Below are positions 13,302 through 21,106 of a stretch of DNA of 36,331 bases, in pieces. Below the pieces are notes generated by a model that saw only the letters and a list, made by a program, of their open reading frames with translations, was not told the origin of the DNA and did not search any database. The number at the start of each line of letters is the position of its first letter. Positions within the stretch are counted from its first letter, which is position 1. This DNA comes from an uncultured Bacteroidales bacterium. GTDB taxonomy: Bacteria; Bacteroidota; Bacteroidia; Bacteroidales; Paludibacteraceae. The position numbers were made by a program, and so were the translations under genes. The DNA lies in contig CACXPH010000016.1 in NCBI GenBank assembly GCA_902769535.1, positions 1 through 36,331 of the forward strand. The letters run 5' to 3'.

Positions 13302-14857
13302 TGAAAAAATATTTAATAATATTTTTGACAGCCCTTCTGGCTCTGCCGATAGCAGCGCAGGAACCGGTTGATTCCGTTTCGACGGACACCACTACCGTAA
13401 AGGTCAAGAAACTCAAGCGCAAGAAGAAACCGCAGGAAGTGGATTCGCTCGGTCGTAAGATCAAAACCGGTTGGAACTTTGGTATCCTGCCGTCCGTAGC
13501 GTATGACGCGGACTACGGCTTCCAAGGCGGTGTGCTGACCAATGTCTATTATTACGGCGACGGTAGCCAGTACCCGGAGTATATCCACTCGCTCTATTTC
13601 GAAGCTGCGTACACCACCAAGCACCACGGTATTTTCCGCTTCAACTACGACTCCAAGTACCTCATTCCGGGCTATCGTCTGACATTAGATGCGACGTACC
13701 TGCCGGATGCCATGTGTGACTTCTACGGCTTCAACGGTTATGACACGCGTTATCACCATGAGTGGGTCAACTGGTCGAAGAAACCCGAGAAGATGGATGT
13801 GGCTAACTACCGCAGCCGTGTGTTCTATAAATACAAACGTGACCTCATTCGTGTGGCAGGCGACATCGAAGGAACGATCTACAAAGACCTCAAGTGGAAT
13901 GCCGGACTCGGTGTGCTCGGTTATATCATCGATGACTGCGACATTAACATGCTCAACGGAAAGAATGAGTACGATCCTACGCTGGACCACCAGAAAGCGC
14001 TGAACCCGAACGAACAGCTGCTGTACGACAAGTACAAACAGTGGGGACTCATTGGTGCAGACGAAGCGAAAGGCGGTTGGCATCCGTATGCACGCGTGGG
14101 TATCACCTATGACACGCGCGACAAACGGCAGGGACCGAACAAAGGTATCTACACCGATGCGTTCTTCACCTACTCGGCTGCCTTCAATGCCGCGTACGGC
14201 AATCAGGCTACAGCCGGTTATAACCATCTTCAGTTCAACTTCACGTTCCGTCATTATATCCCCTGTTATTACGACAAGAACGGTATCAACCGTATCACCT
14301 TCGCGTACCGTATCGGAACGCAGAACCTGATTGCAGGTCGGTCACCCTTCTATATGAACAACTACCTCAACTCGCTCTTCATCCAGCGTGTGTACTACGA
14401 AGGATTAGGTGGCGGTAACTCGGTGCGTGGTATGATGGCCAACCGTATCTTAGCGAACGGCTTTGCGTACGCCAATGTGGAGTTCCGCTTCCGCGTGGTG
14501 AACTTCGACATCGGTCGTCAGCATTTCTATATCGGTCTCAACCCCTTCTTTGACTTAGGCGTCATCACCCAACCCTACGACCTCAACGAACTGGTCGAGA
14601 GGCACACCAACGGTCAGTACCAAGACTTGCTCGCGAGTATGACGGCTTGCGGCGATGATTACGACACGTATTTCGATACGAAGGATAAGAATGCCTGGTG
14701 GCCGCATATGTGCGCCGGTATCGGTTTGAAGGTCGGTATGAATGAGAATTTCGTGCTCTCGGCCGACTGGGGTATTCCGGTTAATCAAGCGCCGTATAAC
14801 AAGCAGGACAACGCCAAGTGGGCGAACTTCTACGTGAAGATGGGTTATCTGTTCTAA
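13301..14857 (+). CDS. Outer-membrane beta-barrel protein, BamA/TamA (Omp85-like) family
   Basis: A 518-residue protein with a signal peptide (MKKYLIIFLTALLALPIAAQ). A short, very basic linker follows (about 35-48, KVKKLKRKKKPQ), then alternating beta strands rich in Tyr, Phe and Trp to the end. The C-terminus WANFYVKMGYLF ends in Phe, as outer-membrane barrels do. Motifs GPNKGIYTDAFFTYS and YYEGLGGGNSVRGMMANR (the Arg-Gly region, around 365-383) resemble the conserved barrel block of the bacterial surface antigen family. POTRA domains appear to be absent. Together with the acyltransferase it makes this a cell-envelope run of genes. Confidence 0.8.
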   Translation: MKKYLIIFLTALLALPIAAQEPVDSVSTDTTTVKVKKLKRKKKPQEVDSLGRKIKTGWNFGILPSVAYDADYGFQGGVLTNVYYYGDGSQYPEYIHSLYFEAAYTTKHHGIFRFNYDSKYLIPGYRLTLDATYLPDAMCDFYGFNGYDTRYHHEWVNWSKKPEKMDVANYRSRVFYKYKRDLIRVAGDIEGTIYKDLKWNAGLGVLGYIIDDCDINMLNGKNEYDPTLDHQKALNPNEQLLYDKYKQWGLIGADEAKGGWHPYARVGITYDTRDKRQGPNKGIYTDAFFTYSAAFNAAYGNQATAGYNHLQFNFTFRHYIPCYYDKNGINRITFAYRIGTQNLIAGRSPFYMNNYLNSLFIQRVYYEGLGGGNSVRGMMANRILANGFAYANVEFRFRVVNFDIGRQHFYIGLNPFFDLGVITQPYDLNELVERHTNGQYQDLLASMTACGDDYDTYFDTKDKNAWWPHMCAGIGLKVGMNENFVLSADWGIPVNQAPYNKQDNAKWANFYVKMGYLF

Positions 14858-14875
14858 CAGAAATTTGCATTAAAA

Positions 14876-14907
14876 TTTGCATATATGCAAAAATTGTAGT
14901 ACCTTTG
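14876..14907 (+). promoter_or_regulatory. Promoter of the rsmF-like gene
   Basis: TTTG (14876-14879), 20 bases, TACCTTTG (14900-14907). The -33 region is the palindrome TTTGCATATATGCAAA (14876-14891). A second AAATTTGCAT copy lies just upstream at 14861-14870. Confidence 0.8.
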
Positions 14908-14915
14908 CAGTCGAT

Positions 14916-16259
14916 TTGTTACCGGTAGAATTCATAGAATCCATGCATCAGCAGTTAGGCCCGGAAGCCGGTTTGCTGATTAAGGCCCTGGAAACAGAGC
15001 CGGTTACCTCTATCCGTCTTAACAGCAAGCTCGACGTGCTGACCTTCGAAGGCGACACGGACGAGGTGCCGTGGCATCTGGACGGTTATTACCTGTCGGT
15101 ACGGCCGCAGTTCACGCTCGACCCGCTCTTCCATGCCGGTTGTTACTATGTGCAGGAAGCCTCTTCGATGTTCATCCAGCAGGCATTGGAGCAGTACGTC
15201 GATCCTTCGTCCATTGTGCTGGACCTGTGTGCGGCGCCGGGTGGCAAATCGACGCTGATCAGTGAGTACCTCGGTCGTGACGGTCTGTTGCTCAGTAACG
15301 AGGTGGTGCGTCAGCGCGTGTTCATCCTCAGCGAGAACATCCAGAAATGGGGCAACGGTAACACCATCGTCACCCATAACACGGCCGAAGAGTACGGCGA
15401 GCGCTGCAAGCACTTGTTCGACTGTATTTTGGTGGACGCACCCTGTTCGGGCGAAGGAATGTTCCGCAAGGACGAGCAGGCCCGCAACGAATGGAGTCCG
15501 AAGGCCGTCAAGCAGTGTGCAGAGCGTCAACGCAGCATCCTCATGGATGTGTGGGACGCACTCAAACCGGGTGGTGTGCTGATCTACTCCACCTGCACCT
15601 TCAATCAAGAAGAGAACGAGAAGAATGTCGAATGGGCTGCCGAGACCTTAGGTGCCGACGTGCTTTCTATCGATTACGATCCGAACTGGGGTATCACCGC
15701 AGGAACCGTCGGGTATCATTTCTATCCGCATAAGGCCAAAGGCGAAGGGTTCTATGTATGCGCGTTACGCAAGCATGCCGACGAACCGCTCGACCAGACG
15801 CGTATCAAGACGCCGAAGAAAGAAGCACCGATGCCGCATCCGGAGTTCCTGCCGGTGATGCGTAGTTGGTTGCAACATCCGGACGACTGGGCTATACGCT
15901 ATTCCGATCGTTTTGCGACCGCTTATCCGTTCAAATACAAAGAGATCATCGACTGGCTCTCCACGCAACTGACCTGTATCTCTACCGGTTTCGGTTTAGG
16001 CGAAGAGCGCGGAAAGGGTATCGCACCGCAGCATAGTCTGAGCATGATAAAAGACCTCCGTAAGGAAGCCTTTCCGAATGTGGCGCTGACGCGCGAACAA
16101 GCACTTAGTTATTTGCGGACCGAGGCTTTGAACATGAACGATGTGCCCCTCGGTTTGGTCCTTTTGACCTATGAGGGTGTCCCCCTCGGTTTCGCGAAGA
16201 ATGTCGGGAACCGCCTGAATAACCTTTACCCGAACGAGTGGCGGATTCGCCACCTTTAA
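14916..16259 (+). CDS. rsmF: RsmF/YebU-type 16S rRNA (cytosine-C5) methyltransferase
   Basis: SAM-dependent enzyme that makes 5-methylcytosine in 16S rRNA. Visible blocks: SIRLN near the N-terminus, VLDLCAAPGGKSTL (SAM motif I), ILVDAPCSGEGMFR (motif IV with the PCS cysteine), IYSTCTFNQEENE (motif VI, catalytic TCTF). A C-terminal substrate domain ends PLGFAKNVGNRLNNLYPNEWRIR, as is usual for the family. The start is uncertain: TTG at 14916 gives LPxxF like homologues, but lies about three bases after the expected transcript start; ATG at 14943 gives a shorter, safer start. The 3' end overlaps the convergent helicase gene by 155 bp. Confidence 0.88.
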   Translation: MLPVEFIESMHQQLGPEAGLLIKALETEPVTSIRLNSKLDVLTFEGDTDEVPWHLDGYYLSVRPQFTLDPLFHAGCYYVQEASSMFIQQALEQYVDPSSIVLDLCAAPGGKSTLISEYLGRDGLLLSNEVVRQRVFILSENIQKWGNGNTIVTHNTAEEYGERCKHLFDCILVDAPCSGEGMFRKDEQARNEWSPKAVKQCAERQRSILMDVWDALKPGGVLIYSTCTFNQEENEKNVEWAAETLGADVLSIDYDPNWGITAGTVGYHFYPHKAKGEGFYVCALRKHADEPLDQTRIKTPKKEAPMPHPEFLPVMRSWLQHPDDWAIRYSDRFATAYPFKYKEIIDWLSTQLTCISTGFGLGEERGKGIAPQHSLSMIKDLRKEAFPNVALTREQALSYLRTEALNMNDVPLGLVLLTYEGVPLGFAKNVGNRLNNLYPNEWRIRHL

Positions 16260-17406
16260 TGGTTAAAGGCGAGTGGCTAGAGGCTAGAGGTTTAGCTAAA
16301 AATCTTTCTATTTTTTTCCAATAATGTACATCATCCGGTGAGACGAGCGTCATCGCTTCACCGCTGTTCTCTGCGCGTGCCGTTCTACCTATACGATGCA
16401 CGTAGTCTTCCGGTGCATGAGGCACATCGTAGTTGATGACCAACGGCACATCTGTCACATCTATACCGCGTGACACCACATCCGTCGCCACCAACACGCC
16501 TACCTTACCGTTCTTGAAATCCAACATCACCTGGTCGCGTTCGTTCTGCTCCAGGTCGCTATGCATCGCACGCGCGTCTATATGTAAGGAACGTAACGTA
16601 CGCGCGAGATCCTTCACCTTCTGCTTTTTGCCCGCAAAGACGATTATCTTCGTAAGGGCTAAAGGCGAAAGGTTATTGGCTAATGTATTAAGCGTCGAGA
16701 GGACTGCTTCCACTTTCTTATTCTCATCCACGAAGAGATGCATTTGCTTGATACTCTCCGGCGGACGGGAAACGGCGATCTGTACCTCTTGCGGATCGCG
16801 CATGATGGCCTTCGCCATGCGGCGGATATTCTCCGGCATGGTCGCGGAGAACATAATCGTCTGACGCTCTTTGGGTAGCTTACGCACGATCGTCATAATG
16901 TCGTCGTAGAAGCCCATGTCGAGCATGCGGTCCGCCTCGTCGAGGATGAAATACTTGACACCGGAGAAATCCACATCATAGATATTCATCTGGCTGAGCA
17001 AGCGTCCGGGCGTAGCAATGACGACGTCTGCACCCTTTTGCAATCCCGTCACCTGCGTTCCCCATGCGCCGTTGTCCTTACCGCCGTAGATAGCCACGGA
17101 CGAGAAGGGCACGTAATAACCAAAGCCCTCCACCTGCTGGTCGATCTGCTGCGCGAGTTCCCGCGTAGGCGCCATAATGATGGCGTTCAGCTTGTCCGGG
17201 TCGTGGTCATCGTAGGCGAGGTTGGTCAACAACGGCAAGAGATACGCCGCCGTCTTACCCGTTCCGGTCTGGGCACACGATATCACATCGTGACCCTCCA
17301 AGATCAACGGGATCGTCTTCTCCTGCACCGGGGTACACACGTCGAACCTCATGTCCCACAGTGCATCCAACACCTCGTCCGATAATGCCAGTTCGTCAAA
17401 ATACAT
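16105..17406 (-). CDS. DEAD-box RNA helicase, RhlE-like, with overlapping antisense tail
   Basis: ATP-dependent RNA helicase of 433 residues. Motifs in order: Q-motif region VCTPVQEKTIP, ASCAQTGTGKT-type Walker A (CAQTGTGKTAAY), PTRELAQQ, TPGRL, DEADRML, SAT, then in domain 2 VFAGKKQK, VATDVVSRGIDV and HRIGRTARA. Two 7-bp repeat arrays fall in its frame: one at 16657-16684 adds a NNLSPLAL-type loop before the KIIVFA strand, the other at 16261-16295 encodes AKPLASSHSPLTIK just after the conserved core. The last ~50 residues (Gly/Ser/Arg/His-rich) are encoded antisense to the conserved 3' end of rsmF. Such basic tails are usual in RhlE proteins, but this one probably arose from read-through. 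Last gene of the thioredoxin operon. Confidence 0.9.
   Translation of the reverse strand: MYFDELALSDEVLDALWDMRFDVCTPVQEKTIPLILEGHDVISCAQTGTGKTAAYLLPLLTNLAYDDHDPDKLNAIIMAPTRELAQQIDQQVEGFGYYVPFSSVAIYGGKDNGAWGTQVTGLQKGADVVIATPGRLLSQMNIYDVDFSGVKYFILDEADRMLDMGFYDDIMTIVRKLPKERQTIMFSATMPENIRRMAKAIMRDPQEVQIAVSRPPESIKQMHLFVDENKKVEAVLSTLNTLANNLSPLALTKIIVFAGKKQKVKDLARTLRSLHIDARAMHSDLEQNERDQVMLDFKNGKVGVLVATDVVSRGIDVTDVPLVINYDVPHAPEDYVHRIGRTARAENSGEAMTLVSPDDVHYWKKIERFLAKPLASSHSPLTIKGGESATRSGKGYSGGSRHSSRNRGGHPHRSKGPNRGAHRSCSKPRSANN
16261..16295 (+). repeat. Heptad array, GGTTA/GGCTA family
   Basis: Five 7-bp units starting GG (for example GGTTAAA, GGCGAGT, GGCTAGA) begin right after the rsmF stop. The array lies inside the 3' part of the helicase frame on the other strand. 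Confidence 0.8.
16657..16684 (+). repeat. Heptad array inside the helicase gene
   Basis: Four 7-bp units (GGCTAAA, GGCGAAA, GGTTATT, GGCTAAT) of the same family as the array at 16261. On the coding strand they specify LANNLSPLAL at a position where helicase homologues, as I recall them, have a short loop. Confidence 0.75.
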
Positions 17407-17442
17407 GGTTACGTTCGCTTAGCGATGTTCGTCGGCGGTGAC

Positions 17443-18957
17443 TCACCGCTCCCAGCCGTTAAAAATTTCCGGTCCGTAGATATTATCTTCCGTCGCATCG
17501 TGGAGCGGAGCCCAGAGTTGTGCGAAGAACGGATTCTGTTTCGCTACGCGATCCCAATGCCACGGCACTTGTTTCTCTTTCGGTTCGTGTGCGTACGGGT
17601 ACGGCATCTCAAACGGACTCCAGTGACCACCTAACAAGATCAGACGACGTCCGGCTTTGAACGTATTACCGTTCGCATCCTGCCAGGTGTCATTGCCTAG
17701 GTACTTACCGCCACGGAACGCTGCTGCTTTCTGCAACTCTTTATCCGTCAGTTTGTCCACATCTTTGGACTCATCGTAACCATGGTCCAGCAGAACCGGT
17801 GTCTCGCTGTTGTGGCTGACGTCGAAATGCTTCCAATCAGGAATAGCTTTATACGCCTCAAGACTGCCGTAGTAGGCGTTGATACGCGGTGTGACGTTAT
17901 TCTTGATCCACCATTGGGTTCCGTGCTCCTTGCTATTCGCCATGAACCACATAGCCGCCTTCACGCAATGCGGGAACAGTTTAGCGATGCGGGTCTTGGC
18001 GGCGAACTTAATACCACCGGGCAGGGACTGAGCCTTAGCCATCTGTGCGAAATATTCCTTGACGGGCACGTTCGCACGGAAATGGAGGAAGTTCTCCAGC
18101 TTATCGCCGTCGATATACCACATACCGTGGAAATTACGGGTAGTGAACCAGTTGGCATTGAAGATCTGCTCGGGCTTCGGACAACCGATGCAGTCGAGCA
18201 ACAGGCATTCGAACTCGTAGTTCGACAGGCGGTACTCTGCACCGGAACCGATATTATAGTAGTTCCGCCAGAACTCCGCCGGCACTTCCGGACGGCATAC
18301 GCGCTCCAATAGTCGACCGCTGTCTTCTACCGTTGCCCACTCCAACACGCCACGAATCGGCACGTGGAACATGATCGGGTCGTAGTTCTTGAGGATCGCC
18401 GGATAGAGGATACCGGACTGACGGAGCGACACCCAGGTCTTGATGCCTGAGTCGGTGATGATGCGCTCTGCGAGGGCTTTGGTCAGACCGTAATGGTCGT
18501 ACGCCGAGACACAGATTGGATCACCTGCTCTACCCCAATGAAGCGGTTCACGACGGTCACCCATCTGGGCTACCGAACCAATATAGACTACTTTCGGTTG
18601 CTTATCTTCCGGCTGCGCCAATACCGCTTTGGTGACGTACTCAGCCGCGGTGATATTCGTGCGCAGCGTGGCTTTCGGGCGATAGTCCGCCTGCGGCGAG
18701 ACCATTCCACCCACATGCAGCACGATATCTGCACCGGTCACACCCTTGAGGACATCTTCGTATTTAGTCAGGTCACCCCATATAACGTTTAACGTTGAAT
18801 GTTGAGCGATGAGCGGGGTTAGTAACTCCTTATTCTTCTGACTCGGACGAGCCAAGATACGTAACTCATACTGGTCAGGGTACTTCAGGATTTCCATCAT
18901 TCCTGCGTACCCCATAGTACCGGTCGCACCGGTTAAAAAGACAATAGTCTTTGCCAT
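17443..18957 (-). CDS. Extended SDR: NAD(P)-dependent epimerase/dehydratase-type protein
   Basis: A 504-residue protein with the Rossmann motif TGATGTMGYAG (about 9-19) and the SDR active-site YDHYGLTKA (Tyr and Lys, about 155-163); an upstream Ser occurs in YIGSVAQMGD. Residues 1-320 form the epimerase-like core. The C-terminal 180 residues (with Trp-rich segments such as LLGGHWSPFEMPYPYAHEPKE) are an extension seen in a subset of Bacteroidales and Clostridia proteins of unknown substrate. A 7-bp repeat array (18781-18815) lies in the coding region for the strand before WGDLTKYED. It is third in the thioredoxin-antiporter-SDR-helicase run. Substrate unknown. Confidence 0.8.
   Translation of the reverse strand: MAKTIVFLTGATGTMGYAGMMEILKYPDQYELRILARPSQKNKELLTPLIAQHSTLNVIWGDLTKYEDVLKGVTGADIVLHVGGMVSPQADYRPKATLRTNITAAEYVTKAVLAQPEDKQPKVVYIGSVAQMGDRREPLHWGRAGDPICVSAYDHYGLTKALAERIITDSGIKTWVSLRQSGILYPAILKNYDPIMFHVPIRGVLEWATVEDSGRLLERVCRPEVPAEFWRNYYNIGSGAEYRLSNYEFECLLLDCIGCPKPEQIFNANWFTTRNFHGMWYIDGDKLENFLHFRANVPVKEYFAQMAKAQSLPGGIKFAAKTRIAKLFPHCVKAAMWFMANSKEHGTQWWIKNNVTPRINAYYGSLEAYKAIPDWKHFDVSHNSETPVLLDHGYDESKDVDKLTDKELQKAAAFRGGKYLGNDTWQDANGNTFKAGRRLILLGGHWSPFEMPYPYAHEPKEKQVPWHWDRVAKQNPFFAQLWAPLHDATEDNIYGPEIFNGWER
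18781..18815 (+). repeat. Heptad array inside the SDR gene, GTTnAAn family
   Basis: Five 7-bp units (for example TTTAACG, TTGAATG, TTGAGCG). It shares the 12-mer GTTGAATGTTGA with the array at 27911-27938 (minus strand there). On the coding strand it specifies AQHSTLNVI. Confidence 0.75.
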
Positions 18958-18988
18958 TTATGATTTCAAATTTATGATTTATGATTTT
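18954..18988 (+). repeat. Heptad array between antiporter and SDR genes
   Basis: Five 7-bp units (CCATTTA, TGATTTC, AAATTTA and so on) fill the 29-bp gap and touch both genes. On the minus strand the unit is AAATCAT, the same family and nearly the same order of units as at 13267. Confidence 0.8.
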
Positions 18989-20600
18989 ACTTCTTCTTTC
19001 GCATCCATGCTGTAGCACGTTCGAAGCGCTTGTGCATGTTCGCTTTCACCTCTGCGCGCCATTGTGCCTCTTCCTCCGCATCGTCGATCATGTGCCGATA
19101 GGTAGCGGCGGCGTCTTTGTCGCTGATGACGAGTAACTGGTCGCCTAACTGCAGTTCACTGGCTCCTGTAGGCACGAAGAAATCTTCGCCGCGGCGCACC
19201 ATGATGATCAGGGTCTTGGGCGGGATGTCGATCTCACTGAGCGTATGACCGTTCGCCAGGAGTTTTTCGGTCACTTCCACCTCTCGCGCCGAGGACTGTA
19301 TCTCATCCGGCAGGTCCAGATCGAAATGCTCCAACGAGCGTATCTCGGCTTGCGGCGTATCGAGGTTCAGCTTACGCGCACACTGGGTGAGTGTCGTGCC
19401 TTGCGTTATGAGCGAAATGAGGGTACAGAGGAATACGACGTTGAAGATCAGGTCCGCATACGGTACGCCCTGCGCCTTGCACATGATGGCGAAGATGATG
19501 GGCACGGCTCCTTTGAGTCCGACCCAACTGAGCATCAACTTATCGCGTTGGCGGAACTGACGGAAAGGCAGCATGCAGAGCCATACCGAGATCGGTCGCG
19601 AGATACAGATCATCACCACACTGATGATGAGGCACGGCAACCACACTTTGAGTTTGAGCAGTTCCGTCGGTTCGACCATCAGACCGAGCATAAGGAACAT
19701 CACCAACTGGCTGAGCCATGCCAAGCCGTTGAAGAACGAACGAGTCTGACGCTTGCGGGTGAACTTGTTATTACCGATAATCAGACCGGCCACATACACG
19801 GCAAGATAAGTGTTTCCCTGCAGATAGTACGTGACGGAGAAGATGAAGATGCAAGCCGTCAGGATCATGATCGGGTACAGCGCTTCGTTGCCTAACTTGA
19901 CACGACGCATCAGTTGCACCAATCCTTCGCCGAAAACCAAACCGAGCACCGAGCCCATGACGAGCTGAATGACGATGGTCTGGATGATCGGCAGAGCCGT
20001 TACTTCGGCCGATGTGCCGTCTGCGGAATGAAGGGTGATCACAATGCCGATGAGCGTCGTCGTTAGCACATAAGCCATCGGATCATTCGCACCGGACTCC
20101 AACTCGAGCAACGGGCGGAGATTATGCTTGAGGCCGATGCCGTTCGTACGGAGCACAGAGAAGACACTCGCACTGTCGGTACTACTCATCGTAGCCGCCA
20201 TAAGCAGGGCTAACCAGATAGATACCGTCGAGACGGCGTTCGTCCAACCGAAGATGAAATAGATGATCACGCCGGTGATGACGCATGTGAGCAGCACACC
20301 TAACGTAGCCAGCGTGATACCCGGTGCCAGCACCGACTTGATATCACTCAACTTGGTCTCCAAACCACCCGTGAAGAGGATGATACACATCGCCAGCGTA
20401 CTCAAGGCCTGAGCGGTACCGATCTCGATATTGACACCACTCATACCGATGAGCGAAGTCATGCCGTGCGAACCAAAAAACATACCGACCGCCAGGAAAA
20501 GCAACAAAGCCGGTACGCCGTATTTATACCCGATCTTGTCCGCAAAGATGCTGACGAAGAACAAAAGCGATAATATGAGAAGGACGAACTCTACTTGCAT
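18987..20600 (-). CDS. cvrA: Potassium/proton antiporter, CvrA/NhaP2 (CPA1) type with RCK_C domain
   Basis: A 537-residue inner-membrane cation/proton antiporter. Residues 1-390 hold about twelve membrane segments. The ion-binding region is MAATMSSTDSASVFSVLR followed by ELESGANDPMAYVLT (around 135-175), with the Asp pair typical of CPA antiporters. The C-terminal part (about 420-515) contains a TrkA-C/RCK_C domain (SARE...LPPKTLIIMVRRGEDFFVPTG-like, then LQLGDQLLVIS). It would export K+ or Na+ under hyperosmotic or alkaline stress. The ATG at 20600 is one base after the thioredoxin stop, so the two are co-translated. Confidence 0.88.
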   Translation of the reverse strand: MQVEFVLLILSLLFFVSIFADKIGYKYGVPALLLFLAVGMFFGSHGMTSLIGMSGVNIEIGTAQALSTLAMCIILFTGGLETKLSDIKSVLAPGITLATLGVLLTCVITGVIIYFIFGWTNAVSTVSIWLALLMAATMSSTDSASVFSVLRTNGIGLKHNLRPLLELESGANDPMAYVLTTTLIGIVITLHSADGTSAEVTALPIIQTIVIQLVMGSVLGLVFGEGLVQLMRRVKLGNEALYPIMILTACIFIFSVTYYLQGNTYLAVYVAGLIIGNNKFTRKRQTRSFFNGLAWLSQLVMFLMLGLMVEPTELLKLKVWLPCLIISVVMICISRPISVWLCMLPFRQFRQRDKLMLSWVGLKGAVPIIFAIMCKAQGVPYADLIFNVVFLCTLISLITQGTTLTQCARKLNLDTPQAEIRSLEHFDLDLPDEIQSSAREVEVTEKLLANGHTLSEIDIPPKTLIIMVRRGEDFFVPTGASELQLGDQLLVISDKDAAATYRHMIDDAEEEAQWRAEVKANMHKRFERATAWMRKKK

Positions 20601-20601
20601 C

Positions 20602-21024
20602 TTAGTCCTTTTTCTTTAACAAGAACTCGTCAATGATACGGATGATCTCGTCCTTCGGGTAGAGGCCTTTGAGCAACATCGGCTTGCCTTCCACAGGGAT
20701 ATACAACACCTGCGGAATGGAGTTGATACCGAACACGTAGGCCAACTCACGCTCGCGCTCTGTGTCCGCTTTATAGAACACCACTTGATCGCAATAGGTC
20801 TGACTCAGTTCCTCCATGATCGGCGCGAGACGCTTGCACGGCCCGCACCACGTGGTGTAGAAATCAATGACACACGGCTTGTCGCCCTTATAGCTCCACT
20901 CCATGTTGGCGTTATAATTGAAGACGCGCTCCTTGAACTGCTCGGTCGTGATATACACCACATCCTCCGCCAGCATCGGCAACGCACAAAGCACTAATCC
21001 TATTGCAAAGAATAATTTCCGCAT
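20602..21024 (-). CDS. Exported thioredoxin-family protein
   Basis: A 140-residue protein. Residues 1-19 form a signal peptide (MRKLFFAIGLVLCALPMLA), so it acts in the periplasm. The redox motif is WCGPC (Cys60, Cys63), and the cis-proline loop is INSIPQV (about 103-109). I chose the ATG at 21024 because the promoter's -7 box lies at 21056-21049, which rules out the longer frame. It heads an operon with the antiporter, the SDR and the helicase. It is close in form to small Bacteroidetes thioredoxins that reduce periplasmic proteins; the electron donor is not visible here. Confidence 0.88.
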   Translation of the reverse strand: MRKLFFAIGLVLCALPMLAEDVVYITTEQFKERVFNYNANMEWSYKGDKPCVIDFYTTWCGPCKRLAPIMEELSQTYCDQVVFYKADTERERELAYVFGINSIPQVLYIPVEGKPMLLKGLYPKDEIIRIIDEFLLKKKD

Positions 21025-21048
21025 ACTACTCCAAATTAAAAATCGGTG

Positions 21049-21096
21049 CAAAAGTACAAAAAATTTTGCATATATGCAAAAAAAATCGTAACTTTG
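21049..21096. promoter_or_regulatory. Bidirectional promoter with one shared palindromic -33 box
   Basis: The perfect palindrome TTTTGCATATATGCAAAA (21064-21081) supplies TTTG on both strands. Rightward: TTTG 21065-21068, 20 bases, TAACTTTG 21089-21096 (aroB). Leftward: TTTG 21080-21077, 20 bases, TACTTTTG 21056-21049 (thioredoxin operon). Both spacings are exactly 20. Confidence 0.85.
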
Positions 21097-21106
21097 CAGC
21101 GAATTT

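Noticed and set aside
17435-17449. 15-bp inverted repeat GCGGTGA-c-TCACCGC at the SDR stop codon
   Set aside because: No T run follows and it partly encodes the last residues of the SDR; a terminator or operator role is not supported.
19245-19895. A 216-codon plus-strand frame opposite the antiporter
   Set aside because: His/Glu/Asp-rich shadow of a membrane-protein gene; no promoter or motif.
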